Part shown: positions 8,932 to 16,958 of the stretch, piece after piece
Layout: each line of letters opens with the position of its first letter
Numbering within the stretch: the first letter of the stretch is position 1
Source of the DNA: Miltoncostaea sp050249835
Lineage (GTDB): Bacteria; Actinomycetota; Thermoleophilia; Miltoncostaeales; Miltoncostaeaceae
Direction: 5' to 3'
Assembly: GCA_050249835.1 (NCBI GenBank)
Contig: JBFWPT010000011.1
Coordinates: 18,361 to 82,360, forward strand
DNA: 64,000 nt
Notes under the pieces: model-generated
Seen by the model: the letters and a program-made list of their open reading frames with translations, nothing else
What the model was told of the DNA's origin: nothing
Databases searched by the model: none
Made by a program: the position numbers and the translations under genes

Positions 8932-9030
8932 ATGAAGCGGTACCGCATCACCGAGCACGCCGGGAAGGCGCAGCACCGGCTGGGCCGGTGGCCGGACGAG
9001 GGAGACGGACCGGAGACCGGTCCGCCCTGA
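8932..9030 (+). CDS. Possible 32-residue small protein
   Basis: The only candidate gene in the 8809-9132 interval is this short frame, beginning MKRYRITEHAGKAQ. It has a good ribosome site (AAGGAGCG) at suitable distance from its ATG and is charged and hydrophilic. No family is recognised. The rest of the interval holds nothing I can name apart from the hairpin at 9088; a similar GCGGACATGAA string also occurs at about 8872 without a useful frame. Confidence 0.3.
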   Translation: MKRYRITEHAGKAQHRLGRWPDEGDGPETGPP

Positions 9031-9087
9031 GAGGTGAGCCCGCGGCCCGCAGGATGCGGGCCACCGGGTGAAGGGTCCGAGGACCGG

Positions 9088-9122
9088 GGCCGGGGCGCCA
9101 TGTGACGAGGGGCGCCCCGGCC
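9088..9122 (-). terminator. Hairpin after the MMPL gene
   Basis: GGCCGGGGCGCC and GGCGCCCCGGCC make a perfect 12-bp stem with an 11-base loop, just beyond the stop of the leftward MMPL gene at 9133. It could act in both directions. Confidence 0.6.
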
Positions 9123-9132
9123 CTCGGTGTCT

Positions 9133-11367
9133 CTAGGCGCCTTGGGGCAGGGAGCCCGGCGCGGCCGTCTCCGGCGCGCGCTCGTGCTCGAGCCGCGGGA
9201 GCCAGCCGAGCCAGCGCGGCAGGTACCAGTTGCGGTCGCCGAGCAGGGTCATCGAGGCGGGCAGCAGCACCGCCCGGACGATGGTGGCGTCGATCAGGAT
9301 CGCCGTCGCCAGGCCGATCCCCATCTCCTTCATGTCGAGGATGGGGAGCATCGCGAAGACGCTGAACACCGCGATCATCACGACGGCCGCGCCGGTGACG
9401 ACGCCGGCCGTGCTGCGGATGCCGTGCTCCACCGCGTCACGGGTGCTCATGCCGCGGTCGTACAGCTCGCGGACCTTGCTCAGGATGAACACGTGGTAGT
9501 CCATCGAGAGCCCGAACAGGATCACGAACAGGAACATCGGCAGCCACGAGGCGATGCCGCCGGTCGGGTTGAAGTCGAGGACGTCCTGGCCCCAGCCCCA
9601 CTGGAACACGGCGACCATCACGCCGTAGGCGGCGGCGACGGACAGCAGGTTCAGGACGATCGCCTTGAGGGCGACGATGATCGAGCGGAACGCCGCCAGC
9701 AGCAGGAGGAACGCGAAGAGCATCACGAACCCGAAGACCAGGGGCGCCGAGTCCTTCATCGCGTCGGTGAAGTCGCGCGAGGAGGCGGTGCCGCCAGTCA
9801 CGCCGTAGTCGGCGCCGGGGAGGGTCCCGATGGTGGCCGGGATGACCTCGGTGCGCAGGGTCGCCAGGGCGTGGTCGGAGACGGCGTCGGTGCCCTCGCC
9901 GGCCAGCGGGATGGAGACCTGCCAGGTGGTGCCGTCGTCGGAGCGCTCGGCGGTGATGGGCTCGACCATCTCGCCCGTGGCGAGCGCCCGCCGCTCCAGC
10001 TCGGCGATCTGCGCCTCGGCGGCCTCGGGGTCGTCGGAGCGGACCGCGACCACGGCCGCGTTGACGCCGCCCGGGAACGAGTCGTCGATGACGTGGAAGG
10101 CCTCGAGCGCCGGCAGCGACCGGGGCATCGCGTCCAGACCGCTCTCGGCCGGGTGGAGCTGCAGCGCCGGCAGCGCCATCACGACGAGCACGGCCGACGC
10201 GGCGATGGTCGAGACGACCGGGTGCCGCAGCACGGGCCGCAGGATCGCGCCCCAGAGGCGGCTCTCGCCGTCCCGGGCGGCCGCGCGCCGCGCGCGGCGG
10301 CGCAGGAGCGGGATGCGGGTGTGGTCGGTCCGGTCGCCGAGCACCGACAGGATCGCCGGGAGCACGGTGAGCGAGCCGATCATGGCGACGAACACGACCA
10401 TCATGGCGCCGATCGCGAAGGACATGAACGTCGTGTCGCCGGAGAAGAACATCCCGGCCATCGCGATCATCACGGTGATCCCGGAGATGAGGACCGCCCG
10501 CCCGGACGTCGCGGCGGCGATCGCGAGCGCGTCGGGCTCCGTGCGCCCTGCGCGGCGCTCGTCGCGCTTGCGGCGCATGTAGAAGATCGCGTAGTCCACG
10601 CCGACCGCCAGGCCGACGAGGAGGATCACTTCATTGATCTGCGCGTCCATCGGGATGATCGCGCTCGGCAGCGAGACCAGGCCCATGGTGGCGAGCACGG
10701 AGGTGAGGCCGAGCAGCACGGGCACCATGGCGCCGTAGCCGGTGCCCATCACGATCAGCAGGATGAGGATCGTGAGCGGGATGGCGATGAGGCCGGCCCG
10801 TGAGAGCTGGCTCTTGACGATCTCCCCGAGCTCCTTCTCCGTGGAGACGCCGGCCTGCGCGACCACGAGGTCCGGGTGCGCGTCCTGGACGTCCTCCACG
10901 GCGGCGACGACGTCGTCGATGTAGGTGAACGCCTCGGCGGCGTCGCCCTCGGGCGTGAAGGTGATCATCGCGGCGTGGCGGTCCGGTGAGACCTGGCCGT
11001 CGTTGCCGGCCGCGAAGGGCGACTCGATGTCGCTGACCTGGTCGAAGCGGCCGACGGCGCGGATCACGTCGGTGACGGTGGCCCGGAACCCGGGGTCATC
11101 GACCGTGAGCGTGTCGGACCGCACGACGACGAACTCCCCGAGGCCGGCCTCGTCGAGGTCGAAGGCGGCGTCGAGGATCTTGTCGGCCCGGCCGCTCTCG
11201 CCGACGCCGCGGTCGGTGTCGGAGATCGTGGTCATCGGGCTGACGATGGACAGGGAGAAGGCCACGACCACGAAAACGAGCCATCCGAAGATGGCGGTCT
11301 TCCGGTGCGCGACGCTCCAACGACCCATGCGGGCCGCGAGGTTGCGGGAGGTGGTGACGGGGGACAT
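9133..11367 (-). CDS. MMPL-family RND transporter
   Basis: This is a 744-residue inner-membrane exporter of the MMPL branch of the RND superfamily, which moves lipids, drugs or siderophores using the proton gradient. It has the family duplication: an N-terminal helix, an extracellular domain, six helices including GLAVGVDYAIFYMRRKRDE, then a second domain and six helices including ILFGLSMDYHVFILSKVREL. The paired (V/M)DY(A/H) motifs carry the proton-relay Asp. The ATG at 11367 follows GAGGAG. It lies downstream of a membrane protein and a two-component system and shares a 33-bp upstream element with the former. Confidence 0.87.
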   Translation of the reverse strand: MSPVTTSRNLAARMGRWSVAHRKTAIFGWLVFVVVAFSLSIVSPMTTISDTDRGVGESGRADKILDAAFDLDEAGLGEFVVVRSDTLTVDDPGFRATVTDVIRAVGRFDQVSDIESPFAAGNDGQVSPDRHAAMITFTPEGDAAEAFTYIDDVVAAVEDVQDAHPDLVVAQAGVSTEKELGEIVKSQLSRAGLIAIPLTILILLIVMGTGYGAMVPVLLGLTSVLATMGLVSLPSAIIPMDAQINEVILLVGLAVGVDYAIFYMRRKRDERRAGRTEPDALAIAAATSGRAVLISGITVMIAMAGMFFSGDTTFMSFAIGAMMVVFVAMIGSLTVLPAILSVLGDRTDHTRIPLLRRRARRAAARDGESRLWGAILRPVLRHPVVSTIAASAVLVVMALPALQLHPAESGLDAMPRSLPALEAFHVIDDSFPGGVNAAVVAVRSDDPEAAEAQIAELERRALATGEMVEPITAERSDDGTTWQVSIPLAGEGTDAVSDHALATLRTEVIPATIGTLPGADYGVTGGTASSRDFTDAMKDSAPLVFGFVMLFAFLLLLAAFRSIIVALKAIVLNLLSVAAAYGVMVAVFQWGWGQDVLDFNPTGGIASWLPMFLFVILFGLSMDYHVFILSKVRELYDRGMSTRDAVEHGIRSTAGVVTGAAVVMIAVFSVFAMLPILDMKEMGIGLATAILIDATIVRAVLLPASMTLLGDRNWYLPRWLGWLPRLEHERAPETAAPGSLPQGA

Positions 11368-11461
11368 GTGGTGCTCCTCTCGGTGTGCGGGGGACCCCGC
11401 GGACCGGGATCCCGTTGGCACGTCGAGCGTCCGCCCGCGGGCCCTCCCCACGGCACCGGGC

Positions 11462-11494
11462 GCACCCGTGGACCCGGGGGGCGGTTTTCCGGTG
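11462..11494 (-). repeat. 33-bp element, copy 1 (upstream of MMPL gene)
   Basis: Read on the minus strand it begins CACCGGAAAACCGCCCC and ends CCACGGGTGC. It differs at one base from the copy at 12413-12445. It ends 95 bases before the MMPL start, so it is a candidate shared regulatory site. The core CGGAAAACCG has dyad symmetry. Confidence 0.55.
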
Positions 11495-11545
11495 TGCCGC
11501 GGGGGGCCCGCCCGCCCCTGCGGCGGGGGCAGTCCCCGCACGCGC

Positions 11546-11570
11546 GGGAGCCCCGCGTGGCGGGGCTCCC
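11546..11570 (-). terminator. Hairpin after the membrane protein gene
   Basis: GGGAGCCCCGC and GCGGGGCTCCC form a perfect 11-bp stem with a GTG loop, 29 bases beyond the stop at 11599 on the minus strand. It separates this gene from the MMPL gene downstream. Confidence 0.6.
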
Positions 11571-11598
11571 GGGTCCTGCGATCGAGGTGCGGGGCGGG

Positions 11599-12339
11599 CT
11601 ACACCGGGGCATCGCCGCCCCGGCGGGCGCGGCCCTTGACGCCGAGCGTGACGCCGGCGCCGAGCAGCGCGGTGCCGCCGACGAGGGCCCCCAGGCCCAG
11701 CCAGAGCACCACGTCGGTGCGGGCGGCCAGCTCGGTGCGCGCGGTGACGCCGGCGGAGCCGTCGGCGTTCATCACCACCGCCGACCAGTCGCCGCCCCGG
11801 ATGGGCCACACGACGGCCTGGGCGCCCGGGCCGGAGGCCGACCGCTCCCAGAAGTCCTGCGCGGCGGGCGGGCCGGGGTCCGCGGATCCGGCGCGGTGGA
11901 CCTGCGGCTCCGTGCCCTCGAAGTCCGTGAGCGTGACCGCGGCGTCGTCGAGGTAGTCCTCCACGTCCTCGCGGTGCGCGACCCCCACGAACACGGGGCC
12001 GTCGCGGGCCCCGGTCGCGGTGATCCTCACGTCGCCCATCCGGTCGACGAGCCAGCCGGGCCCCGACGGCCCGGTCTGGAGCTCCTCGGCCACCAGGGCG
12101 CGGTCGGGGGTGCTGAGCGCGCGGGCGTCGGCGGTGTACCAGCCGTCCGCGTCCGGCGCGGTGGCGTGGACGGCCACCAGCGCGGCGCCGCCCGCGAGGG
12201 CCGCGGCGCCCAGGGTGGCCGCCACCGCGCCGCCCACCAGGAGCCCCGTGCGGCGGGGCCGCGCGGGCCGGGGGGCCGGGGGCGCCGCCGCGACCGCCTC
12301 GGGTGCGACGGTGCCGTCCTGCATCACGCGTGTCTTCAT
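11599..12339 (-). CDS. Unrecognised two-helix membrane protein
   Basis: I do not recognise this protein of about 246 residues. It has a Pro/Ala/Arg-rich cytoplasmic start, a helix near residues 33-60 (LLVGGAVAATLGAAALAGG), an outside domain of about 150 residues with WERSASG and VVWPIRGGDWSAVVMNADGS, and a second helix (DVVLWLGLGALVGGTALLG) followed by a basic tail. This layout is common near actinobacterial kinases, in proteins that may sense or export. ATG 12339 follows GAGGAG by eight bases; a GTG at 12348 is the alternative. A 33-bp repeat lies upstream. Confidence 0.6.
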   Translation of the reverse strand: MKTRVMQDGTVAPEAVAAAPPAPRPARPRRTGLLVGGAVAATLGAAALAGGAALVAVHATAPDADGWYTADARALSTPDRALVAEELQTGPSGPGWLVDRMGDVRITATGARDGPVFVGVAHREDVEDYLDDAAVTLTDFEGTEPQVHRAGSADPGPPAAQDFWERSASGPGAQAVVWPIRGGDWSAVVMNADGSAGVTARTELAARTDVVLWLGLGALVGGTALLGAGVTLGVKGRARRGGDAPV

Positions 12340-12412
12340 CGGAATCACTCCTCGGGTCGTGTGCTCTGTCGATCCCCAGGCTCGCGCCGCCGGGCCGGAT
12401 GGGCAGGTGGGG

Positions 12413-12445
12413 GCACCCGTGGACCGGGGGGGCGGTTTTCCGGTG
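12413..12445 (-). repeat. 33-bp element, copy 2 (upstream of membrane protein)
   Basis: This is the second copy of the element at 11462, identical at 32 of 33 positions. It lies between the response-regulator stop and the membrane protein, 74 bases before the latter's ATG. It is in the same orientation relative to its gene as copy 1. Confidence 0.55.
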
Positions 12446-12453
12446 GGTCCGCC

Positions 12454-13098
12454 CTAGGAGCGCATGTAGAGCAGCACCGCGAGCACGCGGCGCGAGTCGC
12501 TGCCCGTGGAGGGCAGGCCGAGCTTGGTGAAGATGCTCGACACGTACTTCTCCGCCGCGCGCAGCGTGATGACCAGGCGGTCGGCGATGCCCTGGTTGGA
12601 GCGGCCCTCGGCCATGAGGGCGAGCACCTCGCGCTCGCGCGGGGTGAGCTCGGCGATGGGGTCGTCGTCGCGGCGGCGCCCGAGGAGGGTGGAGACGATG
12701 GTCGGGTCGATGGCCGACCCGCCGTCCGCCACGCGCCGGACGGCGCCGACGAACTCCCCGACGTCGCTCACCCGGTCCTTGAGCAGGTACCCGGCGCCCT
12801 CGGCCGAGTCGGCGAGCAGCTTCATCGCGAGGCCGATCTCGACGTACTGCGACAGGACGAGGACGCCGATGCCGGGGTGCGCCGCGCGGATGGCGATCGC
12901 CGCGCGCAGCCCCTCGTCGGTGTGCGTCGGGGGCATGCGGATGTCCACGACGCAGACGTCCGGGGCGTAGGAGCGCACCTTCAGCATCAGGTCGTCGGCG
13001 TCCTCGCACAGCCCGACGACCTCCATGCCGGCCTCGGTGAGGATGCGGGCGACGCCCTCGCGCAGCAGCACGCTGTCCTCGGCGATCACGACGCGCAC
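12454..13098 (-). CDS. NarL/LuxR-type response regulator
   Basis: This is the DNA-binding partner of the kinase encoded just upstream. The 214-residue protein has a receiver domain with acidic pocket E7-D8, phosphoacceptor D52 in VCVVDIRMPP and the conserved Lys in LLKDRV, then a LuxR helix-turn-helix (LTPREREVLALMAEGRSN...). The recognition helix IADRLVITLRAAEKYVSSIF departs a little from the usual S..TVK.H pattern. GTG 13098 overlaps the kinase stop by 13 bases, so the pair is translated together. The gene lies next to the two 33-bp repeats, which may be its targets. Confidence 0.85.
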   Translation of the reverse strand: MRVVIAEDSVLLREGVARILTEAGMEVVGLCEDADDLMLKVRSYAPDVCVVDIRMPPTHTDEGLRAAIAIRAAHPGIGVLVLSQYVEIGLAMKLLADSAEGAGYLLKDRVSDVGEFVGAVRRVADGGSAIDPTIVSTLLGRRRDDDPIAELTPREREVLALMAEGRSNQGIADRLVITLRAAEKYVSSIFTKLGLPSTGSDSRRVLAVLLYMRS

Positions 13099-14558
13099 GG
13101 CAGCTCCGCGGTCACCCGGGTCCCGCCCCCGCGGGGGCTCCAGATCCTCAGCCGCCCGCCGAGCGCCTCCACCCGGTCGGCCAGCCCGCGCAGGCCCGAG
13201 CCGGCCTCGGTGTCGGCCCCGCCCACCCCGTCGTCGGCCACGACGACGGTCAGCATGCCCTCGGAACGGACCACCTCGACGGTCACCGCGGTGGCCCGGG
13301 CGTGCTTGCCGACGTTCGCGAGGCTCTCGGAGACGAGGTAGTAGGCCGCGACCTCCAGCCCCTCGGGCAGGCGGCCGTCCACATCGACGCGCAGGTCCAC
13401 AGGCACGGGCGCGAGCACGGCGAGCTGCTCCAGGGCGACTGCCAGGCCGTGCGCGCTCACGACGGCCGGGTGCAGGCCGCGGGCGATCTCGCGCAGCTCG
13501 GCCAGCGACTGGGCGACCTCCCCGCGGGCGCGCTCCACGCGGGCGCGGGCGGGGGCGTCGTCGGGGAGCTGGTCGCCCAGCATCCCGAGCTCCATGGAGA
13601 GGGCGACGAGCCGCTGCTGGGCCCCGTCGTGCAGGTTCCGCTCCAGCCGCTTGCGCTCGTCCTGGGCCACCTCCACGATGCGCGCGCGAGATCTCCGCAG
13701 CTCCTCCAGCCGGGCGCGCAGCTCCACCTGCAGGCGGGCGTTCTCGATCGCGATGCCGGCGGCGGCGGTGACGGCGGCCAGCAGCTCGCGCTCGTCGGTG
13801 AGGCTCGGGTCGTGGACGAGCACGGCCACCCGCTCGCCGTCGCGGTCGATGGGCGTCACCGCCCGGCGCCCGTCGTCGGGCGGGAGGGTCGCCTCGTGGC
13901 CGTCCACGTCCGCGTAGGCGCCGAACTCGGGCAGCCAGTAGAGGAGCTCCAGCGACGGGTCGCGCAGCGCCTTGGCGACGGCGCTCCCGAGGGCGCCCGG
14001 TTCCGGGTTGCCCCGGAGCTCGATCACGAGGTCGCCCACCCCGCTCCGGGCGAGGCGCGCGTCCAGGAGTCCGATCAGGAACACCACCGGGCCGAAGCCG
14101 ATGACCGCGAGGGCCGTGCGCTGGACCTCCCGGAAGCCGTCCCACTGGGCCGCCGCGAACACGTAGAGCATCGCGAGCAGCACCAGGCCGAACCCGAAGA
14201 AGACGAGCAGGATCGTGGACCAGACGCGCCGCGACGGGCCCTCGGTGCGGCGCCGCCCGATGAGCAGCCCGAGGGCGACGAGGCAGACGGCGGAGATGCC
14301 GTAGAGCTGGATCCGCTCCACGACGGTGTAGGCGTCGAGGTCGTCCGTGATCGCGTAGCCGTTCGTGGGGATGAACCCGGCGAAGGTCAGCTTGAGCACC
14401 TGCAGCCCGAGCGAGAGCGCGTACCCGATGCCGACCACCCACCGCTCCAGCGGCGAGCGGAGGCGGCCCGACGGGTAGGCGAGCGTCACGTGGACGAAGG
14501 CCGCCGCCGCGAAGAGGTCGGTGAGCATGCCGATGGACCACAGCACCGTGTCGTCCAC
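13086..14558 (-). CDS. Sensor histidine kinase (DesK/NarX class), N-terminus disrupted
   Basis: This is the body of a membrane kinase. After several helices (residues 1-180 in this frame) comes a GAF-like region with ERVAVLVHDPSLTDERELL, then the HisKA_3 motif ERKRLERNLHDGAQQRLVAL with the phosphorylated His, and an HATPase_c domain with SESLANVGKHARA and DDGVGGADTEAGSGLRGLADR. It works with the regulator at 12454. The frame starts at codon 14558, but the first helices lie further upstream in another frame: 14675-14850 carries the true N-terminus, and the part between is inverted. Whether a functional kinase is made depends on whether the inversion is real. Confidence 0.8.
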   Translation of the reverse strand: MDDTVLWSIGMLTDLFAAAAFVHVTLAYPSGRLRSPLERWVVGIGYALSLGLQVLKLTFAGFIPTNGYAITDDLDAYTVVERIQLYGISAVCLVALGLLIGRRRTEGPSRRVWSTILLVFFGFGLVLLAMLYVFAAAQWDGFREVQRTALAVIGFGPVVFLIGLLDARLARSGVGDLVIELRGNPEPGALGSAVAKALRDPSLELLYWLPEFGAYADVDGHEATLPPDDGRRAVTPIDRDGERVAVLVHDPSLTDERELLAAVTAAAGIAIENARLQVELRARLEELRRSRARIVEVAQDERKRLERNLHDGAQQRLVALSMELGMLGDQLPDDAPARARVERARGEVAQSLAELREIARGLHPAVVSAHGLAVALEQLAVLAPVPVDLRVDVDGRLPEGLEVAAYYLVSESLANVGKHARATAVTVEVVRSEGMLTVVVADDGVGGADTEAGSGLRGLADRVEALGGRLRIWSPRGGGTRVTAELPCAS

Positions 14559-14564
14559 GAACTG

Positions 14565-14672
14565 GCGTACATCGCGGCGGGGCTCATCGCCTGGTGGCGC
14601 CGCCCCGAGAGCCGGATGGGCGTCCTGATGATCGCGGTGGGGTTCTCCACCGGGATCCTGTGCCTCGCATGG
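14565..14672 (+). other. Segment of the kinase gene in inverted orientation
   Basis: Read on the plus strand, this 108-bp piece gives AYIAAGLIAWWRRPESRM and then GVLMIAVGFSTGILCLAW. That is what a kinase of this family carries between its N-terminal helix and the sequence RQFVDDTVLWSIGML. Both neighbours lie on the minus strand. Turning the piece round rebuilds a plausible protein apart from one base at one junction. It is either a real small inversion or an assembly error. Confidence 0.65.
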
Positions 14673-14674
14673 AG

Positions 14675-14850
14675 ATCCACTGGAGCAGGGCGACCTGGAC
14701 GTCCGGGACGCCCTCGTTGGTCGCGACGTGGATCGAGAAGGCGCAGAGGGCGACGGCCGCGAGCGCGATCGCCACCAGCACCGGCACGCGCGGTGTGCGC
14801 TCGAACCAGGTGCGGGACCCGGTCAGGGAATGGGCGGCGGCCTCGACCAT
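14675..14850 (-). pseudogene. Detached N-terminal part of the histidine kinase
   Basis: Starting at ATG 14850 (MVEAAAHSLTGSRTWFERTP), this frame encodes a first membrane helix, VLVAIALAAVALCAFSI, and an outside loop ending DVQVALLQWIS. The frame then runs into the inverted segment and becomes Arg/Gly/Ser-rich nonsense. Its position and content fit the missing N-terminus of the kinase at 13086-14558. A GAAAACCGG string resembling the 33-bp repeat core lies at 14892-14900, upstream of the start. Confidence 0.6.
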
Positions 14851-14916
14851 CCTGGGACCGACCCTATGCCCGGCTGCGCGCTCCCCACCAGCCGGTTTTC
14901 TCCCCGTTTCGCTCCC

Positions 14917-15585
14917 TCAGCCCGCCTCGCCGGGCTGGACGAAGCCGGTCTCGTAGGCCAGCACCACCACCTGGATGCGGTCGCGCAGGCCGAGCTTGGC
15001 GAGGATGCGGGCGACGTGGGTCTTGACGGTCGCCTCGCTCACCACCAGCTCGGTGGCGATCTCGGCGTTCGACCGGCCGCGCGCGACCAGGCGCACCACC
15101 TCCACCTCGCGCTCGGTGAGGTCGGCGAGCGCGCCCGGCGGGGCGGCGCCCGGGAGGGGGCGGCGCACGAAGTCCTCGATGAGCCGCCGGGTGAGGGCGG
15201 GCGCCAGCAGGGCGTCGCCGGCCGCCACGGTGCGCACCGCGCCCACCAGCTCCTCGCGGCGGACGTCCTTCAGGAGGAACCCGGAGGCGCCGGCCTTCAT
15301 CGCGGCGTAGACGTACTCGTTCTCGTCGAAGGTGGTGAGCATGAGGACGCGCGGGCCGTCCGCGCCCTCGGCGCCGCAGAGCCGGCGGGTGGCCTCGATG
15401 CCGTCGATGCCCGGCATGCGGATGTCCATGAGGATGACGTCCGGGCGCAAGGCGCGGGCCTGCTCGAGGGCCTCGCCGCCGTCGGAGGCGTTGCCCACCA
15501 CCTCGATGTCGTCCTGGGCATCCAGGATCATCCCGAAGCCGTCGCGCACCAGCGCCTGGTCGTCGGCGATCAGGACGCGGATCAC
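14917..15585 (-). CDS. NarL/LuxR-type response regulator
   Basis: This 222-residue regulator has a receiver domain with D9 in the acidic pocket, phosphoacceptor D54 in VILMDIRMPG and the Lys in GFLLKDVRREEL. The LuxR domain reads LTEREVEVVRLVARGRSNAEIA, then LVVSEATVKTHVARILAKL, a classical recognition helix. GTG 15585 overlaps the kinase stop (GTGA). Its likely target is the 22-bp perfect palindrome at 16796, placed between the kinase and the divergent ABC operon, so it probably controls both. Confidence 0.87.
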   Translation of the reverse strand: MIRVLIADDQALVRDGFGMILDAQDDIEVVGNASDGGEALEQARALRPDVILMDIRMPGIDGIEATRRLCGAEGADGPRVLMLTTFDENEYVYAAMKAGASGFLLKDVRREELVGAVRTVAAGDALLAPALTRRLIEDFVRRPLPGAAPPGALADLTEREVEVVRLVARGRSNAEIATELVVSEATVKTHVARILAKLGLRDRIQVVVLAYETGFVQPGEAG

Positions 15586-16742
15586 GGCGCGGCGACCCCG
15601 GTCGGCAGGCGCGCCACCACCTCGAAGCCCCCCTGCGCGCGGCGGCCGGCGGACATCACGCCGCCGCACACGGCCACCCGCTCGCGCATCCCCGCCAGCC
15701 CGTGGCCGCCCCCGTCCGTGGCGGGGTCGAACCCGCGACCGTCGTCGGTCACCTCGATCACGACCTCGGCCGGCTCGTAGCGCAGGACGACCTCGGCCCG
15801 GGCCGGGCCGGCGTGCTTGAGGGCGTTGGTGAGGGCCTCCTGGACGATCCGGTACGCCTGGAGGTCCCCGGTCGGCGACAGCGGCCGCGGCTCGCCCTCC
15901 ACGCGTACGGTGACCGGGAGGCCGGCGTCGCGCACGTGCTGCGCGAGCTCGTCGAGGCCCGCCAGGCCGGGCTGCGGCGCGAGGTCCGGCCCCTCCTCCG
16001 CCTCGCGGAGGACGCCGAGCATCCGGCGCAGCTCGGCGAGGGCGGTGCGGCCGGTCTCCTGGACGGCCGCCAGGGGCCGCGCGGCGCGCTCGGGGTCGCG
16101 CGCCAGCATCTCCTCGGCCGCCTCGGCCTGGATCACCATGACGCTGATGCTGTGGGCCACCACGTCGTGCATCTCGCGGGCGATGCGGGTGCGCTCCTCG
16201 GCCACGGCCGCCCGCGCCTCGGCGTCGCGCTCGCGCTCCAGGCGCTCGGCGCGCCCGCGCAGCTCGGCGTTGCGCTCGTTGTTGGCGCGCAGCACGTGGC
16301 CGATGAGCCAGGCGATCGCCGCGATGGGCAGCGAGCTGATGAGGTTCGTCCACGAGCCGTCCGGGTCCACGCCGACGACGATCAGGATCGAGGCGAGGAC
16401 CAGCGCAGCCCCCGCGGCGCGGGAGCGCCACGTCGTCAGGTGATAGCCGTAGAGACCGCCGGCCATCATCACGATGACGAACGTGAAGAACGAGTAGGGC
16501 ACCGAGTGCGGCCAGATGACGGCCTGCGTCGCGAAGCCCACGAAGACGGCCGTCGCGGCCACCACCGGGGCCCGCCGGCGCGCGAACAGCATCGGCAGGC
16601 CCCACGCGAGCGTGACGATCGTGAGGCCGAGGTCGGAGCCCTCGACCTCGTCGTTCCAGTAGATCTCGGCGAGGGCGCCGGCTAGGACGCCCACGATCAG
16701 GGCGTCCAGCCAGTGGCGCTCCACGACGCGCGGGATCCTCAT
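15582..16742 (-). CDS. Sensor histidine kinase (DesK class)
   Basis: This is a 386-residue membrane kinase that phosphorylates the regulator at 14917. It has four or five helices in the first 150 residues, with WPHSVPYSFFTFVIVMMAGGLYG among them, a coiled linker rich in Arg/Glu, the HisKA_3 site RIAREMHDVVAHSISVMVIQ, and an HATPase_c domain with QEALTNALKHAG and DDGRGFDPATDGGGHGLAGMRER. ATG 16742 was chosen; an ATG at 16754 would add four residues. Such kinase/regulator pairs next to ABC exporters often respond to cell-envelope stress; that role is inferred. Confidence 0.85.
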   Translation of the reverse strand: MRIPRVVERHWLDALIVGVLAGALAEIYWNDEVEGSDLGLTIVTLAWGLPMLFARRRAPVVAATAVFVGFATQAVIWPHSVPYSFFTFVIVMMAGGLYGYHLTTWRSRAAGAALVLASILIVVGVDPDGSWTNLISSLPIAAIAWLIGHVLRANNERNAELRGRAERLERERDAEARAAVAEERTRIAREMHDVVAHSISVMVIQAEAAEEMLARDPERAARPLAAVQETGRTALAELRRMLGVLREAEEGPDLAPQPGLAGLDELAQHVRDAGLPVTVRVEGEPRPLSPTGDLQAYRIVQEALTNALKHAGPARAEVVLRYEPAEVVIEVTDDGRGFDPATDGGGHGLAGMRERVAVCGGVMSAGRRAQGGFEVVARLPTGVAAP

Positions 16743-16795
16743 GGGGCGACGGTACATCGGCCGGCGCCCGCGGGCGTCGCCCGCGCGGGCGGTCC

Positions 16796-16817
16796 GCGTC
16801 ATCCCCGGGGATGACGC
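16796..16817. promoter_or_regulatory. Perfect 22-bp palindrome, likely response-regulator operator
   Basis: GCGTCATCCCC is followed directly by its own reverse complement. It lies between the kinase/regulator operon (starting leftward at 16742) and the ABC operon (starting rightward at 16959). NarL/LuxR-type regulators bind dyads of this length, so it is a strong candidate for dual control by the regulator at 14917. Confidence 0.6.
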
Positions 16818-16958
16818 CGGGGGGCCGGGGGGCGGAGGGGCACCGCCGCAGGACCATCCGCGGGGACCCCCGCGGTTCGCCCGGCGGCCCGATGGCGGCG
16901 GCGGGGCCCGGTGGGAGGTTGGCCGCACGGTCACACCCCCTTCCGAAAGGACCCCGAA

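Noticed and set aside
8816..8935. A 39-codon frame after tspO
   Set aside because: It has no good ribosome site and an Arg/Gly/Pro-rich product. The shorter frame at 8932 is better supported.
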